Positions 50,919-59,716 of a DNA stretch of 64,000 nt are shown here, in pieces. Position numbers and translations under genes: made by a program. The notes under the pieces were generated by a model. The model had not been told where the DNA came from and made no database searches. It saw nothing but the letters and a program-made list of their open reading frames with translations. Source of the DNA: Brevibacillus reuszeri (lineage in GTDB: Bacteria > Bacillota > Bacilli > Brevibacillales > Brevibacillaceae); NCBI RefSeq assembly GCF_001187725.1, contig NZ_LGIQ01000001.1:58712-122711 (forward strand), in the 5' to 3' direction. Position 1 is the stretch's first letter. The number at the start of each line of letters is the position of its first letter.

Positions 50919-51884
50919 ATGTCCAAAGCTGATAACATGCTCTCCATTTTATGGCTGCTGCAAACGGAAAAGAAAATAACGGCGAAGCAATTGGCGGAGG
51001 CATTGGAGATCAATATTCGCACCGTGTATCGCTACATCGACGCCTTGTGTGCGAGTGGTGTGCCGATTATTTCTGACGCGGGGCACAATGGTGGATACAG
51101 CCTGCTTCATCCTTTTACCGAGGCACCCTTGTTTTTCGATTTGAACGAACAAAAAGCGCTTGTTCATGCGGCTGTGTTTGCCGAGGAAGCAGGCTATCCA
51201 TTTGGAACGGATTTGATGAATGCGATTGCCAAGCTGAAACGGTACACAAACGAAGAACAGCGCCAGACGATTGATCGCCACAGCGTCGGCTTTGAAGTGA
51301 TTCTTCCGCCTCAAGACCCTGCTTTGGAGTCTTTTCTGCAAGAAATTGAGCTCTCTGTAGCGAATGCCTGTAGATTGCAGATGGGCTATATAAAGAACTA
51401 CCAGTTAAATGTCCAGACGCGTGAGATTGACCCGTATGGTCTCGTTCATTGGCGAGCAAAATGGTACCTCATTGCGTATTGCCATCTTCGCGGTGAAATT
51501 CGCAGCTTTCGAGTGGACCGAATTCATTCCATTTCCCGGACCGATGCGACATTTGAGCGTCCACCCGGTTTTTCCGCTCGCCAACTCTTTCTTACCAATC
51601 TGCTTCCGGAGACAGACCAGCAGGAGCAGCTTATTTCTGTGGTTGTAAAAGGAAGAATGCAAGCCATTACAGACCTTTGTGGGCATTGGTTTCTTGGACA
51701 TGCCGTAGTGGAGCGCACTAGCGAACAGGTACACTTTCGGATCAGTGAGCAGTTTGTCCATACCCACGTTCCTCATTTCTTCCTTTCTTATGGCAAGTCG
51801 ATTCAAGTGATAGAACCTGCTTTTCTCAAAGAACGCTTGGTGGCTGTCGCAAAGGATTTGCTCGATTATTATCAGTCGTCCTGA
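50919..51884 (+). CDS. YafY-type regulator with helix-turn-helix and WYL domain
   Basis: 321 residues. Residues 5-60 form a winged helix (ITAKQLAEALEINIRTVYRYIDAL). From about 140 the WYL domain is visible, with IDPYGLVHWRAKWYLIAYCHLRGEIR (PxxL...WYL) and FRVDRI. WYL domains bind small molecules or nucleic acids and often control stress or defence genes. The gene downstream encodes a DinB protein. GAGGGGAG precedes the start by 12 bases, a long spacing. Confidence 0.88.
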   Translation: MSKADNMLSILWLLQTEKKITAKQLAEALEINIRTVYRYIDALCASGVPIISDAGHNGGYSLLHPFTEAPLFFDLNEQKALVHAAVFAEEAGYPFGTDLMNAIAKLKRYTNEEQRQTIDRHSVGFEVILPPQDPALESFLQEIELSVANACRLQMGYIKNYQLNVQTREIDPYGLVHWRAKWYLIAYCHLRGEIRSFRVDRIHSISRTDATFERPPGFSARQLFLTNLLPETDQQEQLISVVVKGRMQAITDLCGHWFLGHAVVERTSEQVHFRISEQFVHTHVPHFFLSYGKSIQVIEPAFLKERLVAVAKDLLDYYQSS

Positions 51885-51953
51885 CTTCACTGACTGCTGT
51901 TGTCAGGTAAGGGTAGTTATGATTGAAGAAACAGCCGAAATGGAGGATTTGGG

Positions 51954-52466
51954 ATGAAGCATGATGCGCTGCGTAACTACGATTATCATCTCTGGGCGAA
52001 TGAAAGGTTGTTCGAGCGCCTGCAGGAGGTTCCCAAAGAAATTTGGGAACAAGAGATGCCTAGTGTATTTCCTACCATTACCAAGACACTTAACCATATG
52101 CTATTGATCGACTATGTCTGGTTACTGGCGATGCAAGGGGAGAGTTACGAAAAGGTCGGAAAAGTAGTGGGGAAACTCTCTTCTGAAACAGCGGGAAAGA
52201 GTGTGACAGAGCTGCGAGTGATGTTTAATGAGCTGGCAGGGAAGTTCAACGACTTTATCCAACAGATTGATTTAGAGGCAACGGCTCCGTATGCGCATCC
52301 GCAAATGGGTACCATCCATGCAAGGTACTGCGATATCGTACAGCATGTGGTCAATCATGGCACATATCATCGCGGGAATATCTCCGCAATGCTGAGACAG
52401 CTTGGACATGCGGGTGCTTCCTCGGACTATATTCATTATTTGTTTGAGGTGCTTCCCAAAGAGTAG
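51954..52466 (+). CDS. DinB/YfiT-family metalloprotein, copy 2
   Basis: 170 residues. Metal His in NHMLLIDYVW near 48 and NHGTYHRGNI near 137-146, just as in copy 1 (30874-31386), with WAN in the first helix. It starts 69 bp after the WYL regulator in the same direction and may share its transcript. Exact reaction unknown. Confidence 0.88.
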   Translation: MKHDALRNYDYHLWANERLFERLQEVPKEIWEQEMPSVFPTITKTLNHMLLIDYVWLLAMQGESYEKVGKVVGKLSSETAGKSVTELRVMFNELAGKFNDFIQQIDLEATAPYAHPQMGTIHARYCDIVQHVVNHGTYHRGNISAMLRQLGHAGASSDYIHYLFEVLPKE

Positions 52467-52475
52467 TAGAAAGAC

Positions 52476-52509
52476 AAAAGCTCCGCCTGATTGTAGGCAG
52501 AGCTTTTTT
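52476..52509. terminator. Bidirectional terminator
   Basis: AAAAGCTC (52476-52483) with GCCT pairs to AGGC and GAGCTTTT (52500-52507), then more T's. Confidence 0.85.
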
Positions 52510-52530
52510 ACATCTCAAAAAGGGCCATGA

Positions 52531-53532
52531 TTAGAACAATTGATCGACCCGGCTGCTGATTTCATCCCAAAACTTTGAAATGTTTGGCTTTGCGTCGCCA
52601 ATAATGCTTTCGCCTTGCTTTCCAAAGGCAAAGATTACATCCTTGTTTTTATCGATTTCCGCCAGGTAGGCAGAGACAATTTGGCTTGTTTTTGCATTCG
52701 GGTACTTTTTCACAAACGCTGAGTAGCTGCCCTTGACCTCTGGCAAAAGCTTCATGGTGCTCTCATCAATCGCACCATAGCGATAGTTGGAGAGATAATC
52801 CGTGAGATAGTCTTTGTAAAGCTGCTTGATTGTTGCTGTCTTTGGCCCGTTTGGATGCTTGGTCAAATAATTTTCTGCTTTCATCATTCGTTCGCCCAGC
52901 TCATCGCGGGAGATTTTTAAGCTGCCATCTGTTGCATAGGGTCCGTTCATCTCTGTTGTCTGAATTGCGAGGTACTCCTTCAGATCGTCCGATAAGTGAG
53001 GGGCGTACACCTGGAGCGCTTCATAATCGACAACCCAGTAATACTCCATATCAAAGGTAGCCATGAGCTTTAGCTTGCCTGCTGTTTGGGCCATAAGCCA
53101 TTGCTTGAGGTTATCGTCGTTTTTGATTTTGGAAAAATCATACGGATATTCAAGACCTCGAATGATATCTGCCGCAGCTGGTTGTGCCAGAAGTGCGTGG
53201 AAATTATCGTTTACCACAGGCAAGTGCCCCACTAAATAATTCTCCAAACCGATAAACAATTGGTCAGCCGTTTTCTCGCCTGCTGTGCTCATGTGCTGGT
53301 CTAAAAAGGCGGTTAGCTCGCTAGCTTCCTTCGCTTGCGCAGCCATTACCTCAAATTGCTTGACCACATCTGCTTCTGGTTTTTCTGCGGGTGGCGGTGA
53401 GGTAGGCTGGCTACTGTTCTCGGAAGCAGGTGGCTGCTTTACGGTAAGCTGTTTGTCATTTGCATTTCCACAGCCTCCAACAAGTGCAAGGGCAATGATA
53501 CAAGGGATCATGATCAGGTTAAAGCGTTTCAT
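52531..53532 (-). CDS. Hypothetical lipoprotein
   Basis: 333 residues from the ATG after GGAGTG. A longer frame upstream lacks a site. Signal with lipobox LVGGC, then a Pro/Ser-rich linker (SENSSQPTSPPPAEKPE). The remainder is mostly helical with no family I can name. Last gene of an apparent four-gene operon with a two-component system and a beta-propeller lipoprotein, so it may be a surface effector or sensor partner. Confidence 0.75.
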   Translation of the reverse strand: MKRFNLIMIPCIIALALVGGCGNANDKQLTVKQPPASENSSQPTSPPPAEKPEADVVKQFEVMAAQAKEASELTAFLDQHMSTAGEKTADQLFIGLENYLVGHLPVVNDNFHALLAQPAAADIIRGLEYPYDFSKIKNDDNLKQWLMAQTAGKLKLMATFDMEYYWVVDYEALQVYAPHLSDDLKEYLAIQTTEMNGPYATDGSLKISRDELGERMMKAENYLTKHPNGPKTATIKQLYKDYLTDYLSNYRYGAIDESTMKLLPEVKGSYSAFVKKYPNAKTSQIVSAYLAEIDKNKDVIFAFGKQGESIIGDAKPNISKFWDEISSRVDQLF

Positions 53533-53548
53533 AGTGTGTGTCACTCCG

Positions 53549-54622
53549 TTAAGGTAAGGTTTTGAAACGATAAATCGTCGAAAATGCTTTGCTGTCAGAT
53601 GAGGATTCGTCACGTTGACTGATCAATAGCTGTTGGCCAGATGGGCTCCAGACAATCGGACTTTTCAATGTCTGAAAAGTGGAGAGAGAGAGCATGCTGC
53701 CAGTTTGCGTATCCATGACATACAGTCCGGTCATGCCCTGTGCCAGGTTGAAGATGGCAAAGGCAAGCCTGTGACCATCCGGAGACCAGGACAATTGCTG
53801 CAAAAGCCGTCCATTCACACGAGTCGACTTCTGCGTCTGCCCCTGTGCGTCGGAAAGAATCAGGCTGACCTCATCCTTGCCTGTTACTAGCGCAAGAGCG
53901 AGCCGGGTGCCATCCGGTGAGAGCGCAAAGTCTGCTACCTGATTGCTGATCAGCTGCGCATGGTTCCTGTGTTCAACAAGCGCTTTTAACTGCTGGTCAG
54001 AGGTCAGATAGTAGATGGAATCGCTATGTGCCATTACTTTTTGGATCGGCTGATCCTCATCAGGGGTGGAAACCGACGTAGCTGTTCCGTCTACTCGCAC
54101 ATAAAGCAAGCCGTACTTTTTGTCTCCCTTTACAATCGGCAAGACATAGGCTTGATCATTTGCCCATGCTCCGACTGCATTTCGAAGAATCCAGGATACG
54201 TGCTCATCCGAGACAGGCAGGGAAAGGACTTGACCAGTGATGAGATTAGCAATGTCAGCCCGCAGCTCGGATAAAAGCAATACGTGCTTGCGATCTGGCG
54301 ATACCATCGCTGAACGCTCGGCACTCATGTCGGTAGCTTGACTGGCTCCGGTCTTGAGGTTGCGAATCTGCAAATGCTCAGTTGTAAGTGGAGCTTTCTG
54401 GTACAACAGTTCTTCCTCGGAAAGCCAAGCGAGGGCAAACATTTCATCCAGTCGATCAATTCGCTCCAATGCAAGGGTATCTGGCTGCTTATAAGCGGGT
54501 GGATCGATCACGGTCATTTTCCGCCCGGTTGTGTGATCACAGCCCGTCAAAGAGCAAATGAGCATCGTCAATATGCCGGCCATGACGATGATTTGCGTAA
54601 GAAATGGTCGCTGTGCTTGCAT
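53549..54622 (-). CDS. Lipoprotein with TolB-like beta-propeller
   Basis: 357 residues. Lipobox SLTGC near 28. Repeats of the propeller type occur: SPDRKHVLLLSE, SPDGTRLALAL, SPDGHRLAFAI and SPSGQQLLISQ, the DPP/TolB-like WD40 pattern. Extracellular, probably for protein or ligand binding. It lies between the kinase gene and another lipoprotein gene, all in one direction. Confidence 0.8.
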   Translation of the reverse strand: MQAQRPFLTQIIVMAGILTMLICSLTGCDHTTGRKMTVIDPPAYKQPDTLALERIDRLDEMFALAWLSEEELLYQKAPLTTEHLQIRNLKTGASQATDMSAERSAMVSPDRKHVLLLSELRADIANLITGQVLSLPVSDEHVSWILRNAVGAWANDQAYVLPIVKGDKKYGLLYVRVDGTATSVSTPDEDQPIQKVMAHSDSIYYLTSDQQLKALVEHRNHAQLISNQVADFALSPDGTRLALALVTGKDEVSLILSDAQGQTQKSTRVNGRLLQQLSWSPDGHRLAFAIFNLAQGMTGLYVMDTQTGSMLSLSTFQTLKSPIVWSPSGQQLLISQRDESSSDSKAFSTIYRFKTLP

Positions 54623-54706
54623 GTGAGAGATTGCCTCCTTTCTGTTTGCCTTCGAGCTTGAGTCTTATCCTACAGCCTCATCATTTCGACAAGATTTCTG
54701 GATGTT

Positions 54707-56134
54707 TCAAACTTGTAAACAATCATTCGATGATTTCGGAGTGTACACACGAAACGTCACGATAAAGGTAGAGCCTTGTCCGTTCGGGCCATCCTCGACT
54801 CTGATCGTACCTTGTTGTTTTTCGACAAATTGCTGTACCAGTGCCAAGCCAAGACCTGTTCCACCTGTCTGTCTGGCTCTGTCAGGATTAACGGTGTAAA
54901 AAGGCTCGAATATACGCGCACGCTCATCCGCGGGGATACCAATCCCTGTATCCTGGATCAGGATTTCGAGATGGGCTGCGACGATTCGATTCGAGATGAT
55001 GACCTCTCCATGCGGCTTGTTGTATTTGATTGCATTGTCCATCAGATTGAGGAAGATGTGAATCAGGCTATCCTTGTCAGCCCAAATCGTAGCGGGAACC
55101 AAATTTTTTCGGAGCGTAATTCCTGCTTTTTCTGCCTTTCCTTTCAACCGCACAGACAATTCTTCCAGCAATTGATCGATCCAGATCACTTCTGGACGAT
55201 TTTCCAAAGAGTACTTTTCAAGAGCAGATAACTGGAGGGCAGTCTCTACCAGCTCATGCAGGCGAGATGATTCACTTGCGATTGCTGCGCTCGATTCCCG
55301 GACCAGGGAGGGGTCATCTCCATACATGTGCAACAGATCGGCGTTTGCCTTGATAGCGGTTAACGGGGTCTTAAACTCATGACTGATATTGTCGAAGAAT
55401 TGTTTTTGAGTCTGGATATTCGCCTTTATCGCTTGATTCATTTCAAAAATTCCAGCACTCAGATCGCCCAATTCATCTTTGCGCAAAAGGCCGGGGGACG
55501 TAAGATACTGGCCCATTCGAATGCGATCGGTCTCTTGTTTAAGTCGACTGATGGCGATTGCCTGACGGTTCATGTAGAAAAATCCAAATAAAAAGCTGAT
55601 GAGCAGCACGCCAATGCTGGTATAGACAAACAGACGCAAAAGCTGTTGAAAAAAGCTGTTTTGTGCAAGCAGGGAGGAGTCGAATTGTATCACGGCGATT
55701 TGACCATCGGGACCTTGGAGTGGGGCCAGATAGTGTAGCGTATCGCCCTCTGTCAAATAGGCGATTTTATTTTGCAAGGCAAATGCCAGAGCGTCTGCGA
55801 CATCCGCTTTTTCCGCCATTGGCAGGGAGTCTCCCGCAACCACTCCATCCATGCTGTACAAAAGGACACGGGTCCCGCTGGTAGCTCCCAATTCAATCGC
55901 AAGCTTTTGCCCCTCCACACTCATGAAGGTCTGGGGTGGGATGCGCGTGCCAGTCACATATTGCCCGGTAATGCGAGTTTGTGCCGTTTTGACCATTTGC
56001 GCGAGTGAGTCCTCCATCTGCTCCCGCTGATAACGAGCCACTCCTTGCAGGATCAAGGTACTCAACACCGCAACCGTGAACAATAACAGACCTGCGAGAA
56101 ACAGGGTGAACTTCCATTTCAGGCTGACCCGCAT
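54707..56134 (-). CDS. Sensor histidine kinase
   Basis: 475 residues. Membrane helices about 8-30 and 165-190 bound an extracellular sensor. HAMP, then FDNISHEFKTPLTAIKANAD (phosphoacceptor His), NLMDNAIKYN, DTGIGIPADE and GGTGLGLALVQQ. Its ATG overlaps the stop of the response regulator gene (TAATG). Partner of 56134-56823, and possibly modulated by the two lipoproteins. Confidence 0.92.
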   Translation of the reverse strand: MRVSLKWKFTLFLAGLLLFTVAVLSTLILQGVARYQREQMEDSLAQMVKTAQTRITGQYVTGTRIPPQTFMSVEGQKLAIELGATSGTRVLLYSMDGVVAGDSLPMAEKADVADALAFALQNKIAYLTEGDTLHYLAPLQGPDGQIAVIQFDSSLLAQNSFFQQLLRLFVYTSIGVLLISFLFGFFYMNRQAIAISRLKQETDRIRMGQYLTSPGLLRKDELGDLSAGIFEMNQAIKANIQTQKQFFDNISHEFKTPLTAIKANADLLHMYGDDPSLVRESSAAIASESSRLHELVETALQLSALEKYSLENRPEVIWIDQLLEELSVRLKGKAEKAGITLRKNLVPATIWADKDSLIHIFLNLMDNAIKYNKPHGEVIISNRIVAAHLEILIQDTGIGIPADERARIFEPFYTVNPDRARQTGGTGLGLALVQQFVEKQQGTIRVEDGPNGQGSTFIVTFRVYTPKSSNDCLQV

Positions 56135-56823
56135 TACAAATCTCCTACCGCTTTGTAGCCAATTCCGTATACGGTTTGCAGTAAATGCTGATACTCTGAA
56201 CCCAACTTGGCGCGGAGGCGCTGGATATGAATATCAACGGTTCGTGTACCTCCGTCGTAATCCATCCCCCAAACAAGATCGAGAAGCTCTTCTCTTGTAT
56301 ACACGCGTTTCAAGTGAGTAAGGAGCAGGGCAAGCAAATCAAATTCCTTCGGTGTCAGGCTGATTGGCTCTTCATGAAGGAAAAGAGCTCGCTGCTCCAG
56401 ATGCAGAGTCAAAGCTCCCAGATGGATCGTATTCGTTTGCTCTGCAGGTGCAGCGTTTTTCTCCAGACGTCGGCATAGTGCCTTGACTCTGGCAACGACC
56501 TCGCGTAAATCAAATGGTTTGGTCATATAGTCGTCGGCTCCCAATTCGAGACCGACAAGCTTATCGACAATGTCGTTTTTTACGGTAAGAAGCAGAATCC
56601 CGATATCCTTGCGATTTTCCAGCTTGCGACATACGTCGTATCCTGTCAGCTTTGGCATCATGACATCCAAAACGAGGGCATGGGGGTGAAAAGAAGCAGT
56701 TTTGTGCAATGCTTCTTCACCGTCTGCGGCTGTCTCTACCTGAAAGCCTTCACGCCTCAGTGCGTACGCAATCGCACTCGAAATGGCTTGTTCATCGTCT
56801 GCGACAAGTACTCTAAACTCCAA
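56134..56823 (-). CDS. OmpR/PhoB-family response regulator
   Basis: 229 residues from TTG 56823, eight bases after GGGAGG. An in-frame ATG at 56841 lies in front of that site. Receiver: VADDEQA, LDVMMPK (phosphorylated Asp) and MTKPF. Winged helix with LLDLVWGMDYDGGTRTVDIHIQR. It leads the four-gene operon. Confidence 0.9.
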   Translation of the reverse strand: MEFRVLVADDEQAISSAIAYALRREGFQVETAADGEEALHKTASFHPHALVLDVMMPKLTGYDVCRKLENRKDIGILLLTVKNDIVDKLVGLELGADDYMTKPFDLREVVARVKALCRRLEKNAAPAEQTNTIHLGALTLHLEQRALFLHEEPISLTPKEFDLLALLLTHLKRVYTREELLDLVWGMDYDGGTRTVDIHIQRLRAKLGSEYQHLLQTVYGIGYKAVGDL

Positions 56824-56933
56824 AGCTTCTCCCTCCCTCATCTATATTTGCTGAAATAGTGCTTGCGATTTGGTTAGTACGATACCATCTCTGAGAAAGA
56901 GGGACAAATCGGACAACTGGTAAAGATTTTTTG

Positions 56934-56962
56934 TTGTCGCGCTCCTCTCTTTATGGTATTCT
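56934..56962 (+). promoter_or_regulatory. Probable sigma-A promoter of the MFS exporter
   Basis: TTGTCG (56934-56939), 17 bp, TATTCT (56957-56962). Start near 56969 gives a leader of about 213 bases before the coding region. Confidence 0.5.
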
Positions 56963-57052
56963 TGGAACATTCTAACACGGAAGGGTGACCATCAAGCCAA
57001 TGATCTACTAATTCCTATTTCCATAAAAGCAATCGGATAAAGACGATGCATT

Positions 57053-57181
57053 TTTCTGGATAGGGTTAGTATGTGCATATTGGCGAAGGATGGCAGCACC
57101 TGAATGTGTATTTGGGTTCTCTATCTTTGTGTTGATATGTAATACCTCCTGTCCAGAAATAAAGGATAAGGAGGTTTTTTT
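57053..57181 (+). promoter_or_regulatory. Transcription attenuator with alternative hairpins
   Basis: Terminator: ACCTCCT (57144-57150) pairs with AGGAGGT (57169-57175), helped by GTCC/GGAT, followed by seven T's. Competing form: TTTCTGGATAGG (57053-57064) pairs over 12 positions, one G-U, with CCTGTCCAGAAA (57148-57159), removing the terminator's left arm. The terminator's right arm also contains the AAGGAGG ribosome site of the exporter gene, so both transcription and translation could be switched. A short leader peptide lies in the loop. Confidence 0.65.
57071..57103 (+). CDS. Candidate leader peptide of the attenuator
   Basis: ATG with AGGG five bases before it encodes MCILAKDGST and a stop. 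Its ribosome site lies in the left arm of the antiterminator, so ribosome position could decide which hairpin forms. Many drug-resistance genes of Firmicutes are controlled this way. Confidence 0.4.
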   Translation: MCILAKDGST

Positions 57182-58408
57182 GTGTCTGGAGTTTTTCAAA
57201 ATCGCTATGTGCGTGCGATATTGCTTTCAGGGTTAATGGTTCAAATCGGGATTTGGGTTCGCAATTTCGCAATTTTGCTCTACGTGATGGAGCATACAGG
57301 TGGAGATGCATTTGCCGTTTCCATGATATCGGTGGCGGAATTCGCCCCGATCTTTCTTTTCTCTTTTTTAGCAGGTACGTTTGCGGATCGCTGGCGACCA
57401 AAACGAACCATGGTGTGGTGTGAAATCCTTAGCGCCACATCAGTTGTCGCTGTTTTGGCGACGTTTATGCTTGGAACGTGGAAAGCAGTCTTTTTTGCGA
57501 CACTGATATCTGCTATTTTGTCGCAGTTTTCTCAGCCGTCCGGTATGAAGCTGTTTAAGCTGCATGTGCCAGCAGATCAGATTCAGGCAGGGATGTCTGC
57601 ATATCAGACGTTATTCGCTGTGTTTATGGTTTTGGGTCCAATCATGGGGACGTTTGTGTTCCAGCAATGGGGCATGGAAGTGTCGATGATCATTACGGCT
57701 GTTGCGTTTTTGCTAGCGGCAGCAGTTCTGGCATTTTTGCCACCTGATCGCGTGGAGGAAACGGAAAGTAAATCGACAGGTCTCTTGGATGAGATGGCAA
57801 GTGGCGTTCGCTATGTCTTGTCTAATCGGGTACTGACACTGATCGGCTTCTGTTTCATGGCGGCAGGTCTGGCGATTGGCTTGATTCAGCCGCTTGGGAT
57901 TTTTCTTGTAACAGAACGCTTGCTGTTGCCAAAAGAAAGCTTGCAATGGCTCCTGATGGTTCAAGGGGTGGGAATGATATTAGGGGGAGGCGCGACCATG
58001 GCCGTTGCCAAGAAATTTTCTCCCCAAAGGCTGCTGATGGCCGGATTGTTTGGAAATGCCCTTGCCTTTGCCATTTTGGGAATCTCCACGCATCTGTGGC
58101 TGACGCTCGTTGCCCAGTTCATTGCCGGTCTTTTGCTGCCCTGTATTCAGATCGGAATCAATACGATGCTCATGAAGCATACGGAAAGCACGTTCCTCGG
58201 ACGGGTAAACGGAATTTTGACACCGCTGTTTACGGGCTCGATGGTGATCATGATGAGTCTGTCAGGGGTACTGAAAAAAAACTTGTCGCTCGTTACGATC
58301 TACGAAGTGGCAGCTGTCTTGTTTATTGGCGGAATGCTATTCATCCTTCCGCTTTATCGGATGCAGGAAGGAAAGAGCGCTCAAGCTAGTGAACAAATAG
58401 GATCATAA
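57182..58408 (+). CDS. MFS exporter
   Basis: 408 residues from GTG 57182, with AAGGAGG six bases before. Twelve helices. The A-type motif GTFADRWRPKRTM between helices 2 and 3 is the MFS signature. Closest by look to MFS_3/enterobactin-exporter-type drug or siderophore pumps. An attenuator-like leader suggests induction by a translation-affecting drug. Substrate unknown. Confidence 0.85.
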   Translation: MSGVFQNRYVRAILLSGLMVQIGIWVRNFAILLYVMEHTGGDAFAVSMISVAEFAPIFLFSFLAGTFADRWRPKRTMVWCEILSATSVVAVLATFMLGTWKAVFFATLISAILSQFSQPSGMKLFKLHVPADQIQAGMSAYQTLFAVFMVLGPIMGTFVFQQWGMEVSMIITAVAFLLAAAVLAFLPPDRVEETESKSTGLLDEMASGVRYVLSNRVLTLIGFCFMAAGLAIGLIQPLGIFLVTERLLLPKESLQWLLMVQGVGMILGGGATMAVAKKFSPQRLLMAGLFGNALAFAILGISTHLWLTLVAQFIAGLLLPCIQIGINTMLMKHTESTFLGRVNGILTPLFTGSMVIMMSLSGVLKKNLSLVTIYEVAAVLFIGGMLFILPLYRMQEGKSAQASEQIGS

Positions 58409-58442
58409 GGATTTTCGCAGGATGAAAAGGAGGAATGGCTGA

Positions 58443-58823
58443 ATGGGGCACGAACCGATTTCGTCAAAGGAAGGCTTGGCTTTGGTGGATGCTGTAAGAA
58501 AGCTGGCGATGCGTCTGCCTGAGGTGAATGAGCAGGTGGACGCCTTTGGTCATACCTCGTTTCGGGTAAATGACAAGCCGTTCGCCATGCTGGGAGAGGG
58601 TGGTCCAGGAGGCCCCTCTCTCTCCCTCAAAACGCTGAAGCTTACACAGGAGACCCTTGTGCAGCAGGACCGATTTTACAAAACACCGTATATCGGTCAG
58701 CATGGCTGGACCTCTATCAGGGGAAAGGATATTACGGATTGGAAGGAAATCGAGGATTATTTGCTGGAAGGCTACCTGCGTTCGGCTCCGAAACGGTTGG
58801 CAAAGCTCATCGATTCTATCTAA
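58443..58823 (+). CDS. MmcQ/YjbR-family protein
   Basis: 126 residues, double-wing fold. VRKLAMRLPEVNEQVDAFGHTSFRVNDKPFAM and the ending GYLRSAPKRLAK fit the family, proposed to bind DNA. ATG nine bases after AAGGAGG. Its last eight bases overlap the convergent dehydrogenase gene. Confidence 0.85.
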   Translation: MGHEPISSKEGLALVDAVRKLAMRLPEVNEQVDAFGHTSFRVNDKPFAMLGEGGPGGPSLSLKTLKLTQETLVQQDRFYKTPYIGQHGWTSIRGKDITDWKEIEDYLLEGYLRSAPKRLAKLIDSI

Positions 58824-59547
58824 GATAACAGCCATTGTTCAGATCAAATGTAGCTCCGGTGTAGTGCTTTGCCTTTGCTGACAAAAGGAAGGTCACAGTA
58901 TGTGCGACGTCTTTCGCGGTAACTGGTTCTTTAATGAGGCCATGCTCCTGATACTCTGTTTTTCTCCATGCAGGTACTTGGTCCATCATCGGGGTGTCTA
59001 CGAGGGTAGGGCAGACGGCGTTCACCCGAATAAAAGGAGAAAAATTCATGGCGCAGCTCTTGGTCAGCCCCAGAATCGCCGCTTTGGACAAGCCATAAAC
59101 AGCATCGGAGCTGCCTTCCTGTCCGGAGACAGAAGCCATATTGACAATGGAGCCGGATTTCTTTTGCTCGAGCAACAGGGAGCCAAACAGCTTGGAGAAG
59201 TATACATAGCCTTTTATATTGATCGCAAGCACACGGTCAATTTCGTGTAGTTCATAGGAAAGCAAGCTTTTCCCCAAATAAATGCCCGCATTGTTGACCA
59301 GACCTGTAGGGTGCAGACCGGACTTGTGAATGAACGCAAACAAGTCTTGAACCTGTTCGTAGCTGGATACATCGACTTGATGAATGTACAAAGGAGAGTC
59401 GGGAAGTGAGCTGTGCAGTGATTCAAGTCCTGCGAGGTCAATGTCACATGCGATAACAGTAGCCCCTTCCTTCAGGCACTCATGAGTGATCTCCGCCCCG
59501 ATCCCAGAGGCGGCACCTGTTACGATAATCGTTTTATTTTGCAGCAT
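58816..59547 (-). CDS. Short-chain dehydrogenase/reductase
   Basis: 243 residues from the ATG after TGGAGGAT. TGAASGIG (cofactor), NNAG, NMASVSG (catalytic Ser) and YGLSKAA (YxxxK) are all present. Acidic residue in IACDIDLAG suggests NAD(H) preference. It reads away from the sigma-54 activator gene. Substrate unknown, perhaps another hydroxy acid. Confidence 0.88.
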   Translation of the reverse strand: MLQNKTIIVTGAASGIGAEITHECLKEGATVIACDIDLAGLESLHSSLPDSPLYIHQVDVSSYEQVQDLFAFIHKSGLHPTGLVNNAGIYLGKSLLSYELHEIDRVLAINIKGYVYFSKLFGSLLLEQKKSGSIVNMASVSGQEGSSDAVYGLSKAAILGLTKSCAMNFSPFIRVNAVCPTLVDTPMMDQVPAWRKTEYQEHGLIKEPVTAKDVAHTVTFLLSAKAKHYTGATFDLNNGCYLR

Positions 59548-59716
59548 TTTCAATCCTCCATTCTTTATTAAGTAGATCATACGGAATTTGTTGTGGCAAT
59601 ATTTCGTAAATCGCAATCGCTATTATTTTTCGCATCGATCATCTACCATTAGCAATACGAAAGGCACGCGCCTATTGCTTGGCATTTACAACGTTTTTCA
59701 AAGAGAGGGAGCCGTT

